NCBI GenBank assembly: GCA_025059745.1 | Contig: JANXDH010000004.1 | Location: 297,783-361,782, forward strand | DNA: 64,000 nucleotides | Reading direction: 5' to 3' | Source of the DNA: Aigarchaeota archaeon | GTDB taxonomy: Archaea > Thermoproteota > Nitrososphaeria_A > Caldarchaeales > Calditenuaceae | Part shown: positions 18,330 through 26,384 of the stretch, piece after piece | Numbering within the stretch: the stretch's first letter is position 1 | Layout: each line of letters begins with the position of its first letter | Made by a program: the position numbers and the translations under genes | Notes under the pieces: model-generated | The model's database searches: none | Seen by the model: the letters and a program-made list of their open reading frames with translations, nothing else | What the model was told of the DNA's origin: nothing

Positions 18330-18848
18330 TTGGACGATCTCACGGGGATTCTGTTGATGGCCTTCACCCTCGCGGTCTTCTGCTACGCACTACTCCTGAC
18401 CAAACCATTGAAGTCGGTAGACGGGCGAAACGAACCCCAAGGAGGGGAGGTGGAGGAGAGAGATCAAGGGAAGGTCAAACCGACCTCGGTACTCAAGATC
18501 GAGAGCGGATCGGAGAAGAAGGAGCTACCGGTAAAGCCCTTGACCTCGAAGGCCGTTGATGTGGGCAATAAGCAAGGACGTTCCGAGACCCCCCCGCCGA
18601 GTAAAGTCCAGGAACCGACCACTAAGCCCGCGTCGAGTGACGAGGAACCTAAGAGAGACGATGAGGCTCCTAAGAACGACCCCAATCAGTTAAAGAGGGT
18701 TGAGGACGCGGAACTGAAGCTCATGAGGGAGAAGATAGTCGCCGAGATTCAGGAGATCAATCAGCTGTTCAGGGAGCTGACCGAGGAGGCCGAGACTCTG
18801 AAGAAGGCGATCTCTAAGTTATCCGATGATCGTCAAGTAGCCTCCTAG
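18330..18848 (+). CDS. membrane-anchored coiled-coil protein, possible ArlX analogue
   Basis: This 172-residue protein starts at TTG 6 nt after arlJ and closes the archaellum operon. It has one N-terminal membrane helix (about 5-24, GILLMAFTLAVFCYALLLTK), a long charged Pro/Lys/Glu-rich stretch (about 28-115), and a C-terminal coiled coil (ELKLMREKIVAEIQEINQLF to LKKAISKL). Crenarchaeal ArlX, which forms a ring around the motor, has a single membrane helix and a coiled coil, so this may fill the same place. There is no clear sequence match and the low-complexity middle limits certainty. Its end overlaps the convergent PUA gene by 35 bp. Confidence 0.55.
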   Translation: MDDLTGILLMAFTLAVFCYALLLTKPLKSVDGRNEPQGGEVEERDQGKVKPTSVLKIESGSEKKELPVKPLTSKAVDVGNKQGRSETPPPSKVQEPTTKPASSDEEPKRDDEAPKNDPNQLKRVEDAELKLMREKIVAEIQEINQLFRELTEEAETLKKAISKLSDDRQVAS

Positions 18849-19314
18849 CCGTCCTCCAGGTCTCATCACCGACGTGGTGAAAGTTCTTGAGCACCCTCCC
18901 CTTCGAGAGGCCGACCAACTCTTTGCTGTTGACCAGGGCCCTGCAGAGCGCTATCGGCTTGAGGTAGACCTCGTCCCTGACCACCACGACGTCGTTCTCT
19001 CCGAACTCTCCCTCGACGCTCCTTATCCCCGGTCTCATCACGTCAGCCCCCTCAGCCACCCTACTGACTGCACCGCTGTCGACCTTGACGGAGGGCATCA
19101 TCGCTAGCAACCGCTCGTTCCTCTCATCGATCACTGGGACTACCTCCCCATCGCTCTCGAAGAGGACCACGTCATCGAGTTTATAGAGTGTCACCCCCTC
19201 GCCCTTAAGAACCATCGCCTCTGACCTCTTAGACCAGGCACCGAACCTCTCCTCTAACCTTCTGATCAGCTCCTTGGTCTCGCTCTTGCTCAGTCTGTGA
19301 AACTTCAACCGCAT
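18814..19314 (-). CDS. PUA-domain RNA-binding protein (MCT-1-like)
   Basis: This 166-residue protein has an N-terminal pre-PUA region (1-75) and a C-terminal PUA domain (about 75-155: VKVDSGAVSRVAEGADVMRP, GEFGENDVVVVRDE, KPIALCRALV). The layout and size fit the archaeal relatives of MCT-1/eIF2D, proteins thought to act on the small ribosomal subunit and tRNA. It starts at ATG and diverges from the pterin dehydratase gene. Its 3' end overlaps the end of the archaellum operon. RNA binding is well supported, the exact target is not. Confidence 0.75.
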   Translation of the reverse strand: MRLKFHRLSKSETKELIRRLEERFGAWSKRSEAMVLKGEGVTLYKLDDVVLFESDGEVVPVIDERNERLLAMMPSVKVDSGAVSRVAEGADVMRPGIRSVEGEFGENDVVVVRDEVYLKPIALCRALVNSKELVGLSKGRVLKNFHHVGDETWRTARRLLDDHRIT

Positions 19315-19375
19315 CTCAGTGACCGTCAGCGTCCAGATAAGCTTATTTCTGGCTTCGATGCGGTCTACGTTGAAG

Positions 19376-19687
19376 ATGAGGCTCAGAAAGTTAAAGGTCG
19401 GCGAGATAAGGACTCACCTCAACGAACTCAAGGGCTGGAGGATCACTGGCAAGAGGGTGAAGAAGCTGGTGAAGAGGTTCAGTTACGAGGGTTTCATGCC
19501 GGGCGTCGAGCTGATCAACGAGATCGCAAAGGTTGCCGAGGAGATGAACCATCACCCGGACGTCTACCTCTCCTACGGGTCGATAAGGTTCGTCCTGACG
19601 ACTCACGATATAGGGGGGCTATCGACGAACGACGTGGAGCTAGCCAAGAAAATAGACGCGATAGTGGCCTCTACCCTAAAGCCCTGA
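19376..19687 (+). CDS. phhB: pterin-4a-carbinolamine dehydratase-like protein
   Basis: This short protein (103 residues from ATG 19376) has the family signature AEEMNHHPDVYLSYG, with the catalytic HHP, preceded by VELINEIAKV. The fold recycles oxidised pterin cofactor or, in some organisms, acts in another pterin step. No aromatic hydroxylase is nearby. In-frame starts at 19358 (ATG) and 19370 (TTG) are alternatives. A TATA-like GCTTATTT at 19341-19348 points to transcription starting near 19370. The longer reading from 19319 would have to start upstream of the promoter. The gene overlaps the convergent peptidase by 17 bp. Confidence 0.85.
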   Translation: MRLRKLKVGEIRTHLNELKGWRITGKRVKKLVKRFSYEGFMPGVELINEIAKVAEEMNHHPDVYLSYGSIRFVLTTHDIGGLSTNDVELAKKIDAIVASTLKP

Positions 19688-20723
19688 GCACCTCGGGGGC
19701 TCTGGAGGCGACCTCGGTGGCGAGCCTGATCACCGAATCTAGGTCGTTGAGGTCTATGATGAGGTTGGGAGAGTGGAGGTACCTCGAGGGTGTGGAGAGC
19801 ACCACAGTCGGCACCCCCCTCCCTTGGGTGTGGATGCGTCCAGCGTCCGTCCCGCCCCCGGTCATCAACTGCAACTGATGAGGTATCCCGCTCTCCTCGG
19901 CTACTCTGACAACTGCGTCCAAGAGTCCCTTCCTTGAGATCATCGAGGAGTCCATGACCCTGATGGCAGCGCCCTGAGAGATAGAGGTCACGTAATCCTG
20001 TGGTGAGGTGTGCGGTATATCTGCGGCCACCGTGCACTCCAGGACTATCGTCAGATCTGGATTCACTTGGTTGACCAGAGTGGAGGCCCCGCGGAGTCCA
20101 ACCTCCTCCTGAACCGTGAAGACCGCATAGACCTCTGAGTCAGACTCTTCAGAGAGGTTCCTCGCGACCGCGATCTCGGCCGCGCAACCCACCCTGTCGT
20201 CGAAGGACTTCCCCATGACCCTCGTCCCCAACATCTCTGAGAAGTACGCGGGGAAAGTGACGTAGCTGCCGACCCTTATGCCCGCCGTCCTGACCTCCTC
20301 TCTGGATGAGGCACCGATATCGACGAACAACTCCCTCAAGTTGGGTGACTGTTTGACCTCCTCCTGACTCAGCAAATGGGGCGGCCTGATACCGATGCAC
20401 CCGTCAACTGCTGAATCACCGAAGACCTTCACCCTTTGGCCGACCAGCACTCTGGGATCTAGACCTCCTAGGGGCGATATGTGGAGGAACCCCCTGTCAT
20501 CTACGTGCCTCACAATCATAGCGACCTCGTCCATGTGGGCGACCAGTAGTATCCTAGGACCTCTCCCGCTGGATACCTTGACGAAGAGGTTGCCCATGAA
20601 GTCGCGCCAACTGCCCTGAGATACCTCACCCATGAACTCCAGGATCCTCTGGACCACTGGTTCCTCCCACGCCGGCGGGCCGTAGGACTCCGAGAGGGTC
20701 CTAAGGACGTACTTTAGATCCAT
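19671..20723 (-). CDS. M42-family aminopeptidase (tetrahedral aminopeptidase type)
   Basis: M42 peptidases are large cobalt/zinc tetrahedral complexes that trim peptides made by the proteasome. The 350-residue protein has the metal ligands and catalytic residues in order: AHMDEVAMIV (His/Asp), GKSFDDRVGCAAEIAVA (bridging Asp), TVQEEVGLRGA (catalytic Glu pair), LECTVAADIP, and a C-terminal GGGTDAGRIH. It starts at ATG, with the promoter in the 45-bp gap from the MFS gene on the same strand. The 3' end overlaps the pterin dehydratase gene. Confidence 0.93.
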   Translation of the reverse strand: MDLKYVLRTLSESYGPPAWEEPVVQRILEFMGEVSQGSWRDFMGNLFVKVSSGRGPRILLVAHMDEVAMIVRHVDDRGFLHISPLGGLDPRVLVGQRVKVFGDSAVDGCIGIRPPHLLSQEEVKQSPNLRELFVDIGASSREEVRTAGIRVGSYVTFPAYFSEMLGTRVMGKSFDDRVGCAAEIAVARNLSEESDSEVYAVFTVQEEVGLRGASTLVNQVNPDLTIVLECTVAADIPHTSPQDYVTSISQGAAIRVMDSSMISRKGLLDAVVRVAEESGIPHQLQLMTGGGTDAGRIHTQGRGVPTVVLSTPSRYLHSPNLIIDLNDLDSVIRLATEVASRAPEVLRALG

Positions 20724-20768
20724 GAGGTCAGATTGTGCGAGGGAGGGTTTAAACTAGACGGTCCGATC

Positions 20769-21947
20769 CTACGGCTTCTTCGATCTCCCTCTTAGCCCCC
20801 AGGTTGCACCGAGTAAGATCCCTCCACCGATGAGACCGATGACCGCCAGCATGACGAAGGACGTGCTGAACCCATAGAGGTCTATCACCCGTCCCAGCAA
20901 GGGCGACAGCAACCCGCCACCGCCTAAGGAGATACCGTAGATCAGGCTCGTGGCCAGTCCTTTCCTATTCGGCATCATCTCGTGAGTTACCAGTATGAGG
21001 ATCGCGTGGACGGAGGCTAAGAACGCACCGATGACGAATATAACGACCGGTAAGAGCTCGACGATTATACCCGATATGGACGGGACGAGCAACGCTGTTG
21101 AGAACATCAGGACCGCGGCGTAGATCCCCCTTGGGAGTATGTCTGAGAGCGATACTAAAATCGGGACCCCTATGACCTGACCCATCATCATGACCGTCAG
21201 GAGGAGGGCACCGAACTCTAAATTCATCCCGGTCGCTACCGCGAAGGGCGAGAGGAACGATATCAGGCCTAGGCCTATGAAGTGCAGGAGGATGCCCGCG
21301 AAGATTACTCCGCTTACCCTCAGGACCGGTATCGGACCCGTCTGGAGGGTGGCCTGGGCTCCATTGAGGAATCGTGCCTGCTCCAAGGCCGCGTTGACGC
21401 TCATCCTGTATAGGGGTACTATGAGCACCAACGCGGGTATCAGTAGGGTTATGATCAAACCCTGCAAGCCCATGAAGGTGACCGTCGTTATCGCTATCAG
21501 GGGACCCGACGCAGCTCCCAGTCTCCCCGCGGTCATGAAGACCGAGAAGAGAGTGCCCCTGTATTTCGTGGCCTCGTAGGACGAGTAGGCGGTAGCGGGG
21601 GGATGGAATATCGCGGATCCGAGACCCGATAGAGCTATGAGTATCAGGACCATCAGGAAGTTGTTCACGTAACCTATCAGCCCCAGCCCAACTCCACCGA
21701 GGATGAGCGCCAAGGACATGAATATCGCCGGCCTCCTCTTGTCGTGAAGGTACCCGAATAGAGGCTGGAGGAGCGCCGAGCATAACTGATACGCCGCAGT
21801 CATCATCCCGGTCATCGCGTAGGAGAGGCCGTAGATCTGTATGAGTCTAGGGTACAGTGGGGGAGCGACGGTCGAGTAGATGTCGTTGACGTAGTGTGCG
21901 ATGGATAACATCGAGAGCTGCCTCAACCTGCCTGCTTTTTCTGACAT
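20769..21947 (-). CDS. MFS transporter, fosmidomycin-resistance (Fsr)-like
   Basis: This 392-residue membrane protein with about twelve hydrophobic segments is a major facilitator. The N-terminus IAHYVNDIYSTVAPPLYPRL and the loop GYLHDKRRPAIF resemble Fsr-type exporters, and GLGSAIFHPPATAYSSY is the motif typical of that branch. The substrate is unknown and could be a sugar phosphate-like compound or a drug. It starts at ATG and diverges from the M29-like gene across a 130-bp AT-rich spacer. Confidence 0.85.
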   Translation of the reverse strand: MSEKAGRLRQLSMLSIAHYVNDIYSTVAPPLYPRLIQIYGLSYAMTGMMTAAYQLCSALLQPLFGYLHDKRRPAIFMSLALILGGVGLGLIGYVNNFLMVLILIALSGLGSAIFHPPATAYSSYEATKYRGTLFSVFMTAGRLGAASGPLIAITTVTFMGLQGLIITLLIPALVLIVPLYRMSVNAALEQARFLNGAQATLQTGPIPVLRVSGVIFAGILLHFIGLGLISFLSPFAVATGMNLEFGALLLTVMMMGQVIGVPILVSLSDILPRGIYAAVLMFSTALLVPSISGIIVELLPVVIFVIGAFLASVHAILILVTHEMMPNRKGLATSLIYGISLGGGGLLSPLLGRVIDLYGFSTSFVMLAVIGLIGGGILLGATWGLRGRSKKP

Positions 21948-22077
21948 CTACTCATCTAATGAAACGAAATAGTAGATAACCTTTTCGACCCGCCAGCTTT
22001 GGACGACCCGATCTGTTCAGATGAGATATGATATTTTGTTTTTAATTCTTATATAAAACTAAGCTGTCATTCATTAC
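21948..22077. promoter_or_regulatory. divergent promoter region MFS / M29-like protein
   Basis: The spacer becomes very AT-rich at 22028-22060. CTTATATAAAAC at 22048-22059 is a strong TATA box. Its centre lies 25-27 nt before the ATG at 22078, so the M29-like transcript is probably leaderless. Nothing else was seen. Confidence 0.65.
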
Positions 22078-23517
22078 ATGTGCACTTCTGGTGATGAAGT
22101 GGGCATCGCCAACGTTAACGCATGGGACGATAAGAACGAGGAATTGATAGCCCTTCGGAGGGAGCTGTTCACAAATCCCACTCTCGAGGGTTTCGCGCAT
22201 TACCTCTCACACATGAAACAGGAGTTCATCTACGGACGTCACCAAGCGGGTTTCCAAGCGTACGGAGATATAAGGCCGGGCGACAAGGTTCTGTTGGCTG
22301 TCAGCAACCTGCACGACCAGGAAGTCGTTGAGGCAATAGCGAGAGCTCTGCGTGAAAGGGGCGCAAAGGTCGTTGACGTAATGATATTAGATGACGGATA
22401 CGACAGGGAGCTAGACTACGATACCGAGGTAAAACTCATCATGCGGAAGGAGCCTTGGTGGGTCAATCCAAGGTGGTACGACTACCAAGAGCGCGTGATC
22501 AATTACGCCAAGGACAACGGGTATGACCTACTCATTCACGGACGTGGTGGACCGATACCCAAGTCGAACTCGAGGGGCGAGGTACTGCCGTACAGGTTCG
22601 AGGCTATACCATGGCAGACAAAGGAGCTCTTCTTATCTAAAGCGACCATCTTTCCGCCGAAGCTGAATTACCTGATAAATCTGAAGACGTGGAGGATGAT
22701 CTATAGCATGGGTAGGGGACAGAAGGTCAGAGTGACCGACCCTGAGGGGACGGAATTAGAGTTCACCCTACACGAGAAATATTACAACAGGACTCTAGAC
22801 GAGAGGGGCGGTTTCGGGCCTATACCCACCATCAGTCACCTCTTTGGGCACCCCACTCCACCAATAATCGAGGAGGAGGACGCATCTGGGGTGGTGGCCG
22901 GTACCACATCACACATCACCAGACCGTTCCCTCACCTGAAGGTTGAACTGGAGGACGGAAAGGCGGTGAACATAGAGGGTGGGGGGAGGTACGGTGGGAT
23001 CTGGAGGGAGTTGATGCTGGAATCGGACGGGATACAGTACCCTGAGTTCCCCAGGAGAGGCCTCTTCTGGCTATGGGAGCTGGCGATAGGAACCAACCCC
23101 AAGATATCCCGACCCTCCAACTGCCTCAGGTTGAAGAGCGGCGGGTTCGAGATCGAGAGGAGCAGGTCCGGCGTCATACACGTCGGCTTCGGTACTAGGT
23201 GGCGTGGCCCCAGCGAGAGGTGGGCTGGGGAGAGGGGCATCCTTTACGGCCACCTCCACATCCACCTCCTATTTGCGACCTACGAGGTTATCAGGTCTAA
23301 CGGCGATACCTTAACAGTTATCGAGAACGGTAGGCTCAAGGCACTGGACGACCCAGAGGTGAGGGACCTGGCGAGAAAGTACGGAGACCCTGACGAGCTC
23401 TTGAGTGAGGACTGGATACCAGAGATCCCCGGTATAAGCGCACCGGGGAGCTACGAAGACTACGCGAAGGACCCCTACGGATGGTTAGTGAGGCGGTACC
23501 GTAGAGGCGGTGACTGA
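22078..23517 (+). CDS. M29 aminopeptidase-fold protein (AmpS/NicX-like)
   Basis: This 479-residue protein looks like a member of the M29 peptidase/NicX fold. An N-terminal Rossmann-like part (RPGDKVLLAVSNLHD, then ALRERGAKVVDVMILDDG) is followed by the metal-site part with VRVTDPEGTELEFTLHEKYY, DGKAVNIEGGGRYGGIWREL, WELAIGTNPK, GVIHVGFGTRWRG and GHLHIHLLFATYEV. The last two segments would supply Glu/His metal ligands. M29 members are aminopeptidases or dioxygenases of dihydroxypyridines. The residues seen here do not decide between these, so no reaction is assigned. A Ni/Co transporter follows 5 nt downstream, which may hint at the metal. Confidence 0.65.
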   Translation: MCTSGDEVGIANVNAWDDKNEELIALRRELFTNPTLEGFAHYLSHMKQEFIYGRHQAGFQAYGDIRPGDKVLLAVSNLHDQEVVEAIARALRERGAKVVDVMILDDGYDRELDYDTEVKLIMRKEPWWVNPRWYDYQERVINYAKDNGYDLLIHGRGGPIPKSNSRGEVLPYRFEAIPWQTKELFLSKATIFPPKLNYLINLKTWRMIYSMGRGQKVRVTDPEGTELEFTLHEKYYNRTLDERGGFGPIPTISHLFGHPTPPIIEEEDASGVVAGTTSHITRPFPHLKVELEDGKAVNIEGGGRYGGIWRELMLESDGIQYPEFPRRGLFWLWELAIGTNPKISRPSNCLRLKSGGFEIERSRSGVIHVGFGTRWRGPSERWAGERGILYGHLHIHLLFATYEVIRSNGDTLTVIENGRLKALDDPEVRDLARKYGDPDELLSEDWIPEIPGISAPGSYEDYAKDPYGWLVRRYRRGGD

Positions 23518-23522
23518 TCGGG

Positions 23523-24284
23523 ATGACGCCTGAACTATACTTGCCCTTCGTCCTCACGTTCTTGCTCAGCTTCAAACACGCTATGGACGGCGACCACCTA
23601 CTCGCGACCTCCAACTACATCGTGAGGAGCAAGTCAATAACTGAGTCCTTGAAGGTCACTTCCTTTTGGGTCGCGGGCCATCAGACCTCCAGCATACCGT
23701 TCGCTACGGTGGCGCTCTTATTAGCGACCCAGATATTGCCTATAGAGAACGTGATAGATGTGATCGTGGGGTGCATGATGATCTTCCTGGGCGCTGTCTT
23801 CTTGATGTCGGACTTCGGGTTACTAAGGACCATAATACACGAGCACCCTCACTCCCACTCGACCGAGGAGATCCATCAGCATCCTCACCCGCATAGGTTC
23901 TGGCCGTTGAGCAGTCTCGTTCACTGGTTCCACAGGCACAAGCACGCGCAGCTCTATGCGATCGGTACGGTCCACGGCCTCGCGAGCAACGACGAGATGA
24001 TGGCAACCTTCGCTATCCTGCTCGGGCTAATAGCCGTGGGCGGCTTCGACCTAGTCAACATCTCGATCATAGTCGCGATATACACGATAGGGTTGCTGGC
24101 GGGTATGTTCACCTTCGCGACCTTACTCTCGGGTGGTGTGAGGAGGTCTGCGAACTTCCCTAAACTGTTCAAAGGCATAAGGGTCTCGGCTGAGGCGTTA
24201 ACTCTGACCTACGGGATAATGATGCTATTAGGTCTCGAGGGCTTCAATCTGATAGGCACCCTCTTCAACATAGAACCGGGATGA
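23523..24284 (+). CDS. nickel/cobalt transporter (NiCoT family)
   Basis: This 253-residue membrane protein carries the NiCoT signature HAMDGDH (H-x4-D-H) in its first helix, and a His-rich cytoplasmic or extracellular loop around 107-125 (HEHPHSHS, HQHPHPH). A second characteristic segment is GTVHGLASNDEMM. It imports Ni2+ or Co2+. No urease or hydrogenase gene is near, so the consumer is unknown. The adjacent M29-like protein is one candidate. It starts at ATG 5 nt after that gene and precedes an MFS transporter. Confidence 0.9.
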   Translation: MTPELYLPFVLTFLLSFKHAMDGDHLLATSNYIVRSKSITESLKVTSFWVAGHQTSSIPFATVALLLATQILPIENVIDVIVGCMMIFLGAVFLMSDFGLLRTIIHEHPHSHSTEEIHQHPHPHRFWPLSSLVHWFHRHKHAQLYAIGTVHGLASNDEMMATFAILLGLIAVGGFDLVNISIIVAIYTIGLLAGMFTFATLLSGGVRRSANFPKLFKGIRVSAEALTLTYGIMMLLGLEGFNLIGTLFNIEPG

Positions 24285-24341
24285 GAGTATGAGCCTAAAG
24301 AGAGCGGGTGATGAGCGATCGGCAACCACTCGAGTAGCGGA

Positions 24342-25529
24342 CTGAGAGGGGGCTACGTACTCGCGGCGACCTCAGCGTCGCACCTCTTCAACCACCTCAG
24401 CATTACCGTCATGTCTTTCCTCATACCGGTGATTGTCGCGAAGGAGCTCGGATTGAATACTGTTCAGGTGGGGTTGCTCTCGGCCTCGGTACAACTGACC
24501 GCTGGTGCCTCACAGATGTTCTTCGGGGCACTCGGCAACGTCATGAAGAAGAGTACTGTGTTCAGCATCGGTAACGCCCTCCAGGCCGCATCGGGACTGA
24601 TCGCGACGGTCGCGAGGGGTTTCCTTGATATTCTGGCTCTGAGGGTCCTCTGGGGTATAGGATCCGCCCCACAGCACCCCGTCGGGTCCTCGATGATCTC
24701 CGAGTCGTTCGGGGAGAAGAGACGTGGATTCGCGCTCTCAATACATATGGGTATCGCGTACATCGGAAACATGATCGGCCCGATCGTAGCGACCTACCTC
24801 TCCTCGGTCATCGGGTGGAGGCTGGCCTTCGTAGTTGTGGGGATACCACAGTTTCTACTGTCAATGGTCTTCTTTCTGCTAGCGAGGGCTGATCAAGGGC
24901 CATCGAGAGACGGCTACAACGGCGCTACGAGGATCGGTTCCATCAAGGGGTCGATAATACGTTCCCTGAAGAGCCGGAACAACCTGATGGTGAACGTGGC
25001 TCAGGCCCTGATAATGGCGGCCCGCGGTCTGAACCTTTGGATCACTTACCTCCCGATATATCTGATAAGTGTGCACGCATACGACGCAGGCACCAGCGCC
25101 GCGATAGTCTCCATCTTCCTGGCGTCCGGCTCGATAGGTACGATCTTCTTCGGGTGGGCGGGCCAGAGGCTCAATAAAATGACGTTGGCCGCGACCTCCA
25201 CCGTGATCACCTCGGCCTCCCTCATCTACCTAAGCGTCTTCGGAGCGTCCGGGTACATGCTGATCGCGATAATCGCGGCTCTCGGTTTCGTATCGCTCGA
25301 GATAGTAGTCGCCCTCCAGAGCTATCTCGGGGGGATAACCGATAACTCGCTCCGCGACGCATCGTTCGGGATATTCTTCACGGTCGGTTTCCTAGCGGCA
25401 TCGTTCTGGACTGCCTTCGTGGGATATCTGATACAGGCGTCTGGTTTCGGTCTAGCGTTCCTCTTCATGGGATTGATCAATCTACCAGCTGCTCTTATCA
25501 TGCTAATTCTCCGGACTAGGTCTCCGTAA
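24342..25529 (+). CDS. MFS transporter (non-standard start or frameshifted)
   Basis: This is a major facilitator protein of about 395 residues. The first hydrophobic helix begins at GGYVLAATSASHLFNHLSI, which is upstream of the first ATG at 24411. That ATG would cut the helix in half. In this frame there is no ATG, GTG or TTG back to the stop at 24312. The only start-like codon is CTG at 24342. A short open frame begins at ATG 24289, 4 nt after the Ni/Co gene, and stops at a TGA overlapping that CTG (CTGA). So either CTG initiates, or a one-base frameshift separates the true N-terminus from the rest. The substrate is unknown. Confidence 0.8.
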   Translation: MRGGYVLAATSASHLFNHLSITVMSFLIPVIVAKELGLNTVQVGLLSASVQLTAGASQMFFGALGNVMKKSTVFSIGNALQAASGLIATVARGFLDILALRVLWGIGSAPQHPVGSSMISESFGEKRRGFALSIHMGIAYIGNMIGPIVATYLSSVIGWRLAFVVVGIPQFLLSMVFFLLARADQGPSRDGYNGATRIGSIKGSIIRSLKSRNNLMVNVAQALIMAARGLNLWITYLPIYLISVHAYDAGTSAAIVSIFLASGSIGTIFFGWAGQRLNKMTLAATSTVITSASLIYLSVFGASGYMLIAIIAALGFVSLEIVVALQSYLGGITDNSLRDASFGIFFTVGFLAASFWTAFVGYLIQASGFGLAFLFMGLINLPAALIMLILRTRSP

Positions 25530-25613
25530 AGAGGGTCGTCCTCTACCTAAGGAGGATCCGGGTGAATGCGAATTTATTTTATACCCCTGAATCACTAAGT
25601 TAGTGCCATCGGG

Positions 25614-26384
25614 GTGCGCGAACTCTCGATACTGAAACTTGGCGGGTCTCTCATAACTGGTAAGGGGGATGACGGGAAGTTCAGGGAGGAGTTGTTGAGG
25701 GAGATAGGGTCGTTGCTTGCGAGAGAGTCGAGGGGGTACTTGATAATAGTTCACGGAGCGGGGTCGATAGGCCATCCCTTGGCTAAGGAGTACAGGTTAG
25801 ATGAGGGATACAGGTCGCCGAGACATCTCGAGGGCTTCGTGAAGACTGTGAACGCCATGAGGGTTCTGAACAGCGAGGTCGTGAGGGTGCTCACGGAGGC
25901 CGGTCTGTTCTCGATAGGGGTCCCCGGGAGTCTGGCGTTTCAGACCAGAAATTACTCCATAGAGAGCGTCGATCTATCGAAATTTATTGCGGCCCTCGAT
26001 ATGGAGCTGGTGCCCGTGACCTGCGGGGACGTAGTATTCGACAGGGTCAGGAAGTTCGCGATACTCTCTGGTGACTCGATGGCGGTGGAACTCGCTACAC
26101 GTCTCCACGCAAAGAGAGTGATCTTCGCTACCGACGTCGATGGAGTCTACAAGCGTTACGGTGACACCTCCTCCCTCATACCCGAGCTCAAGTTGGGCGA
26201 CCACTTGAGGGCCTCCTACGCACCGGTCGATGACGTGACGGGGGGGATGGCATACAAGGTTGAGGTCGGTTTCGAGGCCGCGAAGGCTGGCGCGGAGGTC
26301 TTGATAGTGAACGGTCTCCATCCCGAGAGGATCGTGAGGGCACTCAGGGGTGAAAGGGTGATGGCGACGAGGCTGGTCACTTGA
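25614..26384 (+). CDS. ipk: isopentenyl phosphate kinase
   Basis: This kinase of the amino-acid-kinase fold makes isopentenyl diphosphate from isopentenyl phosphate in the archaeal mevalonate route. The 256-residue protein starts RELSILKLGGSLITGKG (phosphate-binding loop) and has IVHGAGSIGHPLA with the catalytic His, the hallmark that separates this family from other kinases of the fold. ATDVDGVYKRY and DDVTGGMAYKVE close the nucleotide site. It starts at GTG about 30 nt after a TATA-like TTTTATACC at 25577-25585. Its stop overlaps the next gene (TTGA). Confidence 0.92.
   Translation: MRELSILKLGGSLITGKGDDGKFREELLREIGSLLARESRGYLIIVHGAGSIGHPLAKEYRLDEGYRSPRHLEGFVKTVNAMRVLNSEVVRVLTEAGLFSIGVPGSLAFQTRNYSIESVDLSKFIAALDMELVPVTCGDVVFDRVRKFAILSGDSMAVELATRLHAKRVIFATDVDGVYKRYGDTSSLIPELKLGDHLRASYAPVDDVTGGMAYKVEVGFEAAKAGAEVLIVNGLHPERIVRALRGERVMATRLVT

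Noticed and set aside
19297-19878. 193-codon frame on the plus strand across the pterin dehydratase gene
   Set aside because: The product is charged and motif-free, while the other frame has the HHP signature.
20965-21783. 272-codon second frame on the minus strand inside the Fsr-like transporter gene
   Set aside because: It overlaps a complete membrane protein in another frame and gives a Gly/His/Arg-rich product with no motif.
24309-24345. GTGATGA followed 28 nt later by CTGA before the MFS gene, as in a C/D sRNA
   Set aside because: There are no D' or C' boxes between, no terminal stem and no promoter. The CTGA is better explained by the start of the transporter.
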